Shown one piece after another: positions 33,447 to 39,523 of a DNA stretch of 39,523 bases. The notes under the pieces are model-generated. The model was not told where the DNA came from. It ran no database searches and saw nothing but the letters and a program-made list of their open reading frames with translations. The stretch covers positions 1 through 39,523 of the forward strand of contig JBMNTS010000011.1 in the NCBI GenBank assembly GCA_050945855.1, read 5' to 3'. The DNA comes from CAYSNP01 sp050945855 (GTDB lineage: Bacteria; Bacillota; Clostridia; Christensenellales; DTU072). Position 1 is the first letter of the stretch. Every line of letters starts with the position of its first letter. The translations under genes and the position numbers were made by a program.

Positions 33447-34973
33447 TTATTTATTCACTATTAGGCTTTTACCCGTCATTTCCTCGGGTTGAGGGATATT
33501 TAACAACTCCAGTATGGTGGGGGCGATATCGCACAGCTTGCCCCCTTCTCTCAGGGTGTAATTGTTTTCCTTTGTGATTAATATAAAGGGCACATGGCTG
33601 GTGGTATGCGCGGTAAAGGGGCTGCCGTCATTCTCATACATCTTATCCGCGTTGCCGTGGTCGGACACCACTATCGCTATGCCGTTCTCCTTCAGTAGCG
33701 CTTCCACTACCTCTCTTACGCAATTATCCACCGTTTTCACCGCTTCGGTAGCCGCGGAAAACACTCCGGTGTGACCCACCATATCGCAATTGGCGAAATT
33801 GAGTATCATTACGCCGTATTTCTTGCTTTTGATTAGCTCCACCGCCTTTGCCGCCACCTCGTATGCGCTCATTTCCGGCTTAAGGTCATAAGTGGAAATT
33901 TTGGGCGAAGGGATAAGCACTCTGTCCTCTCCCGGATTGGGAGCCTCCACTCCGCCGTTAAAGAAAAAGGTAACATGGGCGTACTTTTCCGTTTCCGCTA
34001 TCCTTAACTGAGGTATCCCTCTTGCGGCAAGCACCTCTCCCAGCGTGTTGGTCAAATCCTCGGGCGGGAACGCGGTAAGAATATTGGTAAACTCCGCATC
34101 ATACTCTGTCATGCCCGCGTAAAGCACATCCAAGTAACCCGTTTTTCTGGCAAACTTATCAAAATCGTCGTAGATAAAAGCGCGGGTCAGCTCCCTTGCC
34201 CTGTCGGGGCGGAAATTGAAAAATAATACGCTGTCCCCTTTTTGGATTGCGCCCACGGGAGCGCCTTGGGCAAATACCGTGGCGGGGCGGACAAATTCGT
34301 CCGTTTCGTTTTTGTTATAGCTTTGGCGCACGTACTCCAGCGCGTCGGATATAGCTGCCCCTTCGCCGATAAGGGCATCGTAAGCCTGAGCTACCCTTTC
34401 CCAGCGGTTATCCCTGTCCATCGCGTAATAGCGCCCCATCACGCTGGCGATTACGCCGAATTGCTCTTTTTCGATAAAGTCTTTCAACTCTTTTATATAG
34501 CCCGCTCCGGAATGGGGCGGAGTATCTCTGCCGTCTAAAAATAAATGGATGTATATGTTATCAAGCCCTCTCGCCTTTGCCATCTTTATTATACCGAACA
34601 GGTGCTCGATATGCGAATGCACGCCCCCGTCCGAGAGTAAGCCGAAAGTATGCATCCTCTTGCCGCCCGCTTTGGCGGTATCCATCAGCTTGGTAATAGC
34701 CTCATTTTGCAGAATGCTGCCGTCCTCTATCGCTTTGCTGATGCGCGTGAGTGACTGATATACTACTCGTCCCGCCCCCATATTAAGATGTCCTACCTCG
34801 CTGTTGCCCATTTGCCCGCGGGGCAGACCTACATCCAGGCCGCTGGAGCCTAAGGTGGTAGAAGGGTAATACTTCTTTAACTCATCCAAATAAAGCGGAC
34901 GGGCCGCGTCTATAGCGTTGCCGTATATCTCCGGGTTTTCTCCGAACCCGTCCATTATTATAAGACCTAACAT
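33447..34973 (-). CDS. gpmI: 2,3-bisphosphoglycerate-independent phosphoglycerate mutase
   Basis: 508 residues, interconverts 3- and 2-phosphoglycerate using manganese. Catalytic Ser58 in GNSEVGHLNMG and the first metal Asp8 in IMDGFG are present, as are DGRDTPPHSG, RPDRAREL and the C-terminal metal motifs NCDMVGHTG and VVSDHGNADKM. The ATG starts three bases after the tpiA stop and shows no own ribosome binding site, suggesting coupling. The start is two or three residues shorter than in many relatives. Confidence 0.98.
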   Translation of the reverse strand: MLGLIIMDGFGENPEIYGNAIDAARPLYLDELKKYYPSTTLGSSGLDVGLPRGQMGNSEVGHLNMGAGRVVYQSLTRISKAIEDGSILQNEAITKLMDTAKAGGKRMHTFGLLSDGGVHSHIEHLFGIIKMAKARGLDNIYIHLFLDGRDTPPHSGAGYIKELKDFIEKEQFGVIASVMGRYYAMDRDNRWERVAQAYDALIGEGAAISDALEYVRQSYNKNETDEFVRPATVFAQGAPVGAIQKGDSVLFFNFRPDRARELTRAFIYDDFDKFARKTGYLDVLYAGMTEYDAEFTNILTAFPPEDLTNTLGEVLAARGIPQLRIAETEKYAHVTFFFNGGVEAPNPGEDRVLIPSPKISTYDLKPEMSAYEVAAKAVELIKSKKYGVMILNFANCDMVGHTGVFSAATEAVKTVDNCVREVVEALLKENGIAIVVSDHGNADKMYENDGSPFTAHTTSHVPFILITKENNYTLREGGKLCDIAPTILELLNIPQPEEMTGKSLIVNK

Positions 34974-34976
34974 AAA

Positions 34977-35729
34977 TTATTTATCAAATTGCACAACTTT
35001 AATAAACTCGGCAGGCTTGAGGCTGGCTCCCCCAATCAGTCCGCCGTCTATCTGCGGCATCGCCATCAGCTCTTTGGCGTTGCCCGCGTTCATGGAACCG
35101 CCGTATTGGATACGCAGCGCGCCCGCGGCAGTCCTGCTGTACAGCTTGCGCACGACTTTCCTGATAACCGCTATGGTATCGTTAGCGTCCTGCGCGGTGG
35201 CGGTTTTGCCTGTGCCTATCGCCCATACGGGCTCATATGCTATCACCACGTTTTTAAGCTGCTCCGCGCTGATGTCCTGCAGGGCGGCTATTGTCTGCTC
35301 GGTGACTATCTTTTCGGTAATGCCTTCCTCGCGCTGGGCAAGCGTTTCGCCCACGCAGATAATCACTTTTATTCCCGCTTCCAGAGCGGCCTTCGCTCTC
35401 AGATTGACGGTTTGGTTGCTTTCGTTGAAATATTGCCTTCTTTCGCTATGACCCACTATTACGTATTCCACTTTTTGCTCGGCAAGCATATCCGCGCTTA
35501 TCTCGCCCGTAAAAGCGCCGCTCTTTGCCCAATGCACATTTTGCGCGCCCAGCTTGATGCCGGTGCCTCTGAGCGCCGTTCTGGCGACGGCAAGGTTGGT
35601 AAACGGTACGCATACCACAACTTCGGTTTTGGTCTCTTTGCCTAATTTGCCCAAAGCGGAAATAAGCTCTGCGGTCTGTATGTTGTTCATATTCATTTTC
35701 CAGTTTCCGGCAATAATATTTCTTTTCAT
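34977..35729 (-). CDS. tpiA: Triosephosphate isomerase
   Basis: 250 residues, interconverts dihydroxyacetone phosphate and glyceraldehyde 3-phosphate. Catalytic residues are Lys11 in GNWKMN, His94 in VGHSERR and Glu166 in AYEPVWAIGTG, with the phosphate-binding YGGSM and GGLIGGASL at the end. AAAGGAG is upstream. It is the middle gene of pgk-tpiA-gpmI; gap and eno, often in the same cluster, are not in this window. Confidence 0.99.
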   Translation of the reverse strand: MKRNIIAGNWKMNMNNIQTAELISALGKLGKETKTEVVVCVPFTNLAVARTALRGTGIKLGAQNVHWAKSGAFTGEISADMLAEQKVEYVIVGHSERRQYFNESNQTVNLRAKAALEAGIKVIICVGETLAQREEGITEKIVTEQTIAALQDISAEQLKNVVIAYEPVWAIGTGKTATAQDANDTIAVIRKVVRKLYSRTAAGALRIQYGGSMNAGNAKELMAMPQIDGGLIGGASLKPAEFIKVVQFDK

Positions 35730-35766
35730 CTTTTTTTCTCCTTTATTAATATCTGATTATATTGTC

Positions 35767-36951
35767 TTATTTGTTATCCAAACACGCTATTCCGGGCAGT
35801 TCCAGTCCTTCCAGGTACTCCAGACTCGCGCCGCCGCCTGTGGAAATATGAGTCATTTGATCCGCGAATCCCATTTGCGTGACCGCCGCCGCGCTGTCGC
35901 CGCCGCCGATAATGGTTATGGCGTCCGCCTCGCTCAAAGCTTTGGCTATCGCTTTGGTGCCCTCGGCGAATTTTTCCATTTCAAACACGCCCATAGGCCC
36001 GTTCCATATTATTGTTTTCGCTTCTTTTATCGCGTTTGCGAACAATTCTCTTGTCGCGGGTCCGATATCCAACCCCTGCCAGCCAGCCTCTATGCAGCAG
36101 CTGTCCACAATCTTTGTGTCGGCGTCGTTGGAAAAGCTGTCCGCTATTACGTTATCAATGGGGATAAGCAGGTTTACGTTTTTCTCCTCCGCTTTTGCCA
36201 TCAGCTCTTTTGCCAGATCCACCTTTTCAAGTTCGCATAAGGATTTGCCTACCGGATATCCTTTTGCCGCAAAAAAGGTGTACGCCATCGCTCCGCCTAT
36301 TATCAGCGTGTCCACCTTGTTTAACAGGTTGTTGATTACGCCGATTTTATCGCTGACCTTGGCTCCGCCCAATATCGCCAGGAAAGGGCGTTCGGGGTTG
36401 TTGAGCGCGTTGCCCAAAAACTTGATTTCCTTGGCGATTAAAAAGCCCGCCACGCTCTCTTTAACAAAAGCGGATACGCCCGCTGTGGAAGCGTGCGCGC
36501 GGTGAGCGGTGCCGAAAGCGTCGTTAACGTATATGTCCGCGTAAGAGGCAAGTATTTTGCAGAACTCGGGGTCGTTGGCCTCTTCCTCTTTATGGAAGCG
36601 CAGATTTTCCAGCAGCAGAACTTCGCCGGACTTGAGCGCGGCTATTTTTGCTTTTGCGTCCTCGCCTATTACATCGTGGGCAAAGCTGACCTTGCCGTCC
36701 AACAATTCCGCAAGTCTTTTTGCAACTATTTCCAGCGAATACTCCTTAGCCACTTTGCCCTTGGGTCTGCCCAAATGAGAGCAAAGTATGGTCTTTGCCC
36801 CGTTTGCCATCAGGTAGCGGATAGTGGGGAGCGCGCCGACTATTCTGTTTTCGTCAGTGATTATCCCGTCTTTTACGGGCACGTTAAAATCCACGCGTAC
36901 AAGACATCTTTTATTTGTAACCGAAATATCCTCTATTGACTTTTTGTTCAT
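35767..36951 (-). CDS. pgk: Phosphoglycerate kinase
   Basis: 394 residues, first gene of the glycolytic operon; makes ATP from 1,3-bisphosphoglycerate. RVDFNVPV at the N-terminus, the substrate site CSHLGRPKG, the GGAKVSDKIGVI hinge and the nucleotide-domain GGGDSAAAV and STGGGASLEYLEG motifs are intact. AAGGAG lies before the ATG and a strong promoter further up, so expression is independent of the genes beyond. Confidence 0.99.
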   Translation of the reverse strand: MNKKSIEDISVTNKRCLVRVDFNVPVKDGIITDENRIVGALPTIRYLMANGAKTILCSHLGRPKGKVAKEYSLEIVAKRLAELLDGKVSFAHDVIGEDAKAKIAALKSGEVLLLENLRFHKEEEANDPEFCKILASYADIYVNDAFGTAHRAHASTAGVSAFVKESVAGFLIAKEIKFLGNALNNPERPFLAILGGAKVSDKIGVINNLLNKVDTLIIGGAMAYTFFAAKGYPVGKSLCELEKVDLAKELMAKAEEKNVNLLIPIDNVIADSFSNDADTKIVDSCCIEAGWQGLDIGPATRELFANAIKEAKTIIWNGPMGVFEMEKFAEGTKAIAKALSEADAITIIGGGDSAAAVTQMGFADQMTHISTGGGASLEYLEGLELPGIACLDNK

Positions 36952-36980
36952 AACCGACTCCTTACAATTTTTACCTGTAA

Positions 36981-37009
36981 ATTATAGCACTTTAATACGA
37001 TGTTATCAA
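36981..37009 (-). promoter_or_regulatory. Promoter of the pgk-tpiA-gpmI operon
   Basis: Reverse strand: TTGATA (37004-37009), 17 bases, TATAAT (36981-36986) with TGC before the -10. The remaining bases to 37096 are AT-rich and hold no terminator I can identify for the gene upstream. Confidence 0.85.
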
Positions 37010-37096
37010 TAAAAAACACAATAAAAAGCGTCATAATATCAGATTTTAATAAATTTTTAATTTTATTATAGACAATTTTATTGAAACTATCTTATT

Positions 37097-37750
37097 CTAA
37101 AACTCGTAAAATATTTTTTCGTACGCTTTTCCGCTGCTTAGCGGGGATGCCGCACGGGAAACCTTGCACGAACCAATCGCCCCTTCCGCAAAAAGGGAGA
37201 TTTCCTCCCGGTAAACAAACCAATTATCCGCAAAAATCCCGGAAATGGCGATATTGTTAAGCAACGCCTGAGCGTCCAGATACCGCTTGATTTGCGGGTC
37301 GTAGCCCGAGAGAGTCAAAAAAAACAGGCTTGTCGCCCCCTTTTTAATCAGGCTGCTTACGCAATCGGGAGATTTGATATCCCCGTCTATTATTACGCCT
37401 ATCCGCCCCTGCGAAGTGAGATAAATGCGGCGGGCGCGCGCGGCATTCAGTTCGTGCTGTCGGTAAAAAGGCTGCGCGGATATCATATCCGAAACGCCTT
37501 TGATACACCCCTTGTCGGCTACCAGCGCGGACAGGTATTTTTTGTCGTCAATAACCGACACAAAGCAGGTTATCATAAGCGACATTGTAAGAGAGCTGAA
37601 CCGCGCGATTTTTCGGAACATATCGGGGCGGGCGTTTTCCTTATGCAAATCAATGGGGGTCGCGCAAGTGGCGAGTATGCAGTCGCACCCCGCGTAATCC
37701 CTGAAATCCAATGCGTCCGTTTTTGCTAAATCCAGTCCCGCTATTACCAA
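37097..37750 (-). CDS. Nitrilase-like (carbon-nitrogen hydrolase fold) protein lacking catalytic residues; start uncertain, possibly a pseudogene
   Basis: About 217 residues if translation begins at the TTG at 37750; the open frame runs further upstream, but only through the terminator of the preceding gene. No ATG with a ribosome binding site exists in the first third. Order and spacing of hydrophobic strands resemble the nitrilase superfamily: GRIGVIIDGDIKSPD lines up with its cysteine motif GxxICYDxxFPE, and DLVIAG with its first glutamate motif. The cysteine is Asp here, and the glutamate and lysine of the triad cannot be found. Either this is a non-enzymatic descendant or a decaying gene. 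It has no clear promoter. The family assignment is from my own alignment of motifs and is tentative. Confidence 0.45.
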   Translation of the reverse strand: MVIAGLDLAKTDALDFRDYAGCDCILATCATPIDLHKENARPDMFRKIARFSSLTMSLMITCFVSVIDDKKYLSALVADKGCIKGVSDMISAQPFYRQHELNAARARRIYLTSQGRIGVIIDGDIKSPDCVSSLIKKGATSLFFLTLSGYDPQIKRYLDAQALLNNIAISGIFADNWFVYREEISLFAEGAIGSCKVSRAASPLSSGKAYEKIFYEF

Positions 37751-37774
37751 ATCAATACCTATGATTATGGTATG

Positions 37775-37806
37775 AAAAAAGGCTTGTATACTGTGACAAG
37801 CCTTTT
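37775..37806 (-). terminator. Rho-independent terminator of the alpha/beta hydrolase gene
   Basis: Reverse strand: AAAAGGCTTGT pairs with ACAAGCCTTTT over an eight-base loop, directly followed by more T-residues. It lies 30 bases after the hydrolase stop codon and cuts off any read-through into the nitrilase-like gene. Confidence 0.92.
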
Positions 37807-37836
37807 GCAAAAGCAGTATAATTATTGATATCACGC

Positions 37837-38745
37837 CTAACGTGACTTGATTTCTTCCAGCCAGGGGAGTATGGCATCCATACATTTTTTAGCTTCCTTT
37901 TTATACGTAAATAGGTGGAAGCAATGGTTATCCCCGAACTTGGTGGTGTTGTAGGTCTGATAGGGCACATTGTATTCTTTCAGCTTTTCGATAAGATTCT
38001 CCGCCATTCCGGCCACAAAAAAATCCTTGTCCGAATAAACCAGGAAGCAGGGGCACCAGCCTTCCCCCACAAAATTGGTGGGAGAAAGGTAGGGCAGATA
38101 CTCGTATTCCTGCAGATTGGAAAAATCCTTGTTAAGTTTGATGCCCAAAAAGCTCTCGCCGATGCTGCGGGTGAAGCCGAAAGGTATCTTTTTCTTTATG
38201 GCGACCTCTATATCGTATGCGCCGCAGAACAAGAGCAGCCCCGCGATATTAAAGCCCGGTTTTGTCACATTCAGTTTTTCGCCCAGCGAAGCGTCATAAA
38301 GGGCGGCATACGTTTGCGCTGTATAGTAACCGCCGGCGGAGTCGCCCGTTACCACGGTTTTGTCTACGTCAAGATTGTATTTGTCCTTAATTTTCTCCAA
38401 AAACGTAAGAGCGGCGACAGCGTCCTGCACGCCTGCGGGGAAAGCGTATTTGGGCCCTAATCTGTAATTGATATTTGCCACAAACCAGCCCTTATCGGCC
38501 ATATAGTTGCAAAAGCTTTCCCTGTGCTTTTTGTCTCCCGCCACAAAGCCGCCGCCGTGAATATTGAGCATCACGGGATAGCTTTGCGCTCCTTTTTTGT
38601 AATGAAAATTGAGCGTACAATCGTCGGGATAGCTGTCATTATAAATTATGTCCCGCAATACCGTTATATCTTCATACTTATTGATATTCTGCAAAGGATG
38701 GCATATTAAGTCCAATGTCTTAAAAAGGATTTCCGACCTGTTCAT
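37837..38745 (-). CDS. Alpha/beta hydrolase, hormone-sensitive-lipase-like esterase family
   Basis: 302 residues from the ATG at 38745, which has AAGGAG eight bases upstream; an earlier start at 38796 has none. The oxyanion-hole motif HGGGF (63-67), nucleophile Ser136 in GDSAGG, Asp239 in YSDKDFF and a C-terminal histidine (His274 or His277 in NHCFHLF) give a complete catalytic triad. The layout matches carboxylesterases and lipases of the HSL group. No signal peptide or membrane helix is visible, so it is probably cytoplasmic. Its substrate is unknown, and its neighbours do not help. Confidence 0.92.
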   Translation of the reverse strand: MNRSEILFKTLDLICHPLQNINKYEDITVLRDIIYNDSYPDDCTLNFHYKKGAQSYPVMLNIHGGGFVAGDKKHRESFCNYMADKGWFVANINYRLGPKYAFPAGVQDAVAALTFLEKIKDKYNLDVDKTVVTGDSAGGYYTAQTYAALYDASLGEKLNVTKPGFNIAGLLLFCGAYDIEVAIKKKIPFGFTRSIGESFLGIKLNKDFSNLQEYEYLPYLSPTNFVGEGWCPCFLVYSDKDFFVAGMAENLIEKLKEYNVPYQTYNTTKFGDNHCFHLFTYKKEAKKCMDAILPWLEEIKSR

Positions 38746-38779
38746 ATTTTTTCTCCTTATGATTAAGTATATTACCCAT

Positions 38780-38785
38780 ATTGTA
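38780..38785 (-). promoter_or_regulatory. Possible -10 box for the hydrolase gene
   Basis: Reverse strand TACAAT with TGG in front, 34 bases before the start codon; the -35 (TTTATT at 17 bases) is weak. A perfect 14-base palindrome, GGAAAAATTTTTCC, stands upstream at 38828-38841 and might be an operator or simply AT-rich symmetry. Confidence 0.4.
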
Positions 38786-38881
38786 CCATAGTGCATTAAG
38801 GAAATAAAGTAATATATATTTGTTTTTGGAAAAATTTTTCCGCTATTTTTCCATGCAATGCTTTGTTTTGCCCCAAAAAAA

Positions 38882-38910
38882 TTGCTTTATCGTCCGGCTT
38901 ATGATACAAT
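38882..38910 (+). promoter_or_regulatory. Promoter of tRNA-Ser
   Basis: TTGCTT (38882-38887), 17 bases, TACAAT (38905-38910) with TGA before it; the tRNA begins 16 bases after the -10. Confidence 0.7.
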
Positions 38911-38925
38911 TTCTAAGCAAAACAC

Positions 38926-39014
38926 GGAGAGATATCGAAGCGGTCATAACGGGGCTGACTCGAAATCAGTTTGGGAGCAATCCCACGTGGGTTCGAATCC
39001 CACTCTCTCCGCCA
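38926..39014 (+). tRNA. tRNA-Ser, anticodon CGA
   Basis: 89 bases including an encoded CCA. The acceptor arms are GGAGAGA (38926-38932) and TCTCTCC (39004-39010). The anticodon loop CTCGAAA reads UCG codons. The long variable arm (GGGAGCAATCCC core) is that of a class II serine tRNA, and the T arm is GTGGG-TTCGAAT-CCCAC. It decodes a codon otherwise read by tRNA-Ser(UGA) wobble. Confidence 0.97.
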
Positions 39015-39021
39015 CCATCGG

Positions 39022-39056
39022 ACGGCAAAACGGATAACAACGTTTTGCCGTTTTTT
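39022..39056 (+). terminator. Rho-independent terminator of tRNA-Ser
   Basis: Eleven-base-pair stem ACGGCAAAACG with CGTTTTGCCGT over an eight-base loop, followed by five more T-residues, seven bases after the CCA. Confidence 0.95.
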
Positions 39057-39061
39057 CATGC

Positions 39062-39089
39062 AAAAAAACCGCTTTTCAGCGGCTTTTTT
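39062..39089 (-). terminator. Second terminator-like hairpin after the tRNA, best oriented for the reverse strand
   Basis: CCGC/GCGG core with A-run on one side and T-run on the other, so it can work in both directions. On the reverse strand it would stop transcripts coming from the AT-rich end of the window before they reach the tRNA. Confidence 0.7.
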
Positions 39090-39523
39090 ACTGTTTTTAG
39101 ACATTTATTCCTTTATGTTCGCCACTCACTCTGCAATTTTAGGAGTTTATGATTTGAACTGATGAGCAACTTTCCTTTTTGTTTTGGGTAATTTTTACAT
39201 AACATTAATGTATGCAATTAATTCCACCTGTTACTTTTTTTATTTAAGCCCAAGTATTTATAATTTTTATTAATATAGGACGATCTTCTGCACTTTAAAA
39301 GAATTTTTCGCCCTCTTTCACTTCTGGTATATATTGTGTCTAAATTGCCGACAATGCTGCTTAAATTTTTTTTTAATATTTGTACTTTTTCTGAATTTCT
39401 TCCAATTATCTCAGGACAAGTATATGACGTTCTGTATTCATACATATTAAGAGTTTTTTGTAAATGCTTTATCGTAATTAACACCAAGAGTTCGATATTC
39501 TCACCTATTCAACCCATCTTAGC
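39090..39523. other. AT-rich segment downstream of tRNA-Ser
   Basis: Base composition drops clearly against the rest of the window. Apart from one doubtful reverse-strand frame I recognise no gene, and no copy of the tRNA 3' end that would mark an attachment site. Confidence 0.5.
39218..39487 (-). CDS. Hypothetical protein of 89 residues, doubtful
   Basis: Open frame on the reverse strand starting with TTG or GTG; the first ATG gives 75 residues (MYEYRTSYTCPEIIG). There is no clear ribosome binding site. The protein is basic, rich in Lys, Asn, Ser and Tyr, with SERGRKILLKCRRSSY in the middle, and matches no family I know. The codons are very AT-rich, unlike all other genes here. It may be a true small gene of acquired DNA, a fragment, or chance. 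Confidence 0.25.
   Translation of the reverse strand: MVLITIKHLQKTLNMYEYRTSYTCPEIIGRNSEKVQILKKNLSSIVGNLDTIYTRSERGRKILLKCRRSSYINKNYKYLGLNKKSNRWN

Noticed and set aside
37751..37885. Upstream part of the nitrilase-like frame as coding sequence
   Set aside because: It runs through the hydrolase terminator and the 3' end of the hydrolase gene, and has no ribosome binding site.

Overview
The window looks like chromosomal DNA of a member of the Bacillota, most likely an uncultured Clostridia lineage. The evidence is strong AGGAGG-type ribosome binding sites, consensus sigma-A promoters (most with a TGn extended -10), standard stop codons including TGA, a KOW-domain gene between map and infA, a zinc-type S14, and an AmaP-like envelope protein. 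I cannot name the genus.

Positions 1-6764 are a metal and DNA-repair block. A copper ATPase with three HMA domains (reverse strand, cut by the window edge) diverges from a cadC-like repressor, a Zn/Cd/Pb ATPase and an ATP-dependent DNA ligase D (phosphoesterase-ligase-polymerase), which look like one operon. A textbook promoter and an ArsR/SmtB-type operator precede cadC. Positions 6836-12749 hold carbon and energy genes: a malate/lactate-type dehydrogenase followed by malic enzyme, a membrane pyrophosphatase with a potassium-independent signature and different codon usage, and a convergent glycerate kinase. Positions 12800-14173 hold an AmaP-like membrane protein with an 81-bp tandem repeat and a small DUF1858 protein.

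Positions 14214-30049 are the complete S10-spc-alpha cluster, rpsJ to rplQ, with secY, adk, map, a KOW protein, infA and rpoA. It has a strong promoter and a clearly structured 5' leader in front of rpsJ, a second promoter and hairpin in front of rpsM, and a strong terminator after rplQ.

Positions 30074-38745 are on the reverse strand: a membrane PAS/PAS/degenerate-GGDEF/EAL phosphodiesterase, a 59-residue glycine-rich membrane protein, the glycolytic genes gpmI, tpiA and pgk, a degraded nitrilase-like gene and an alpha/beta hydrolase. A tRNA-Ser(CGA) with its own promoter and terminator follows. The last 430 bases are clearly AT-rich, with one doubtful ORF, and may be the edge of acquired DNA.

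I found no CRISPR array, insertion sequence or prophage gene. The observations most worth following are the structured rpsJ leader, the foreign-looking hppA with structured upstream DNA, the cadC operator with a tiny leader ORF in an operon that ends in ligD, and the nitrilase-like gene lacking its catalytic residues.
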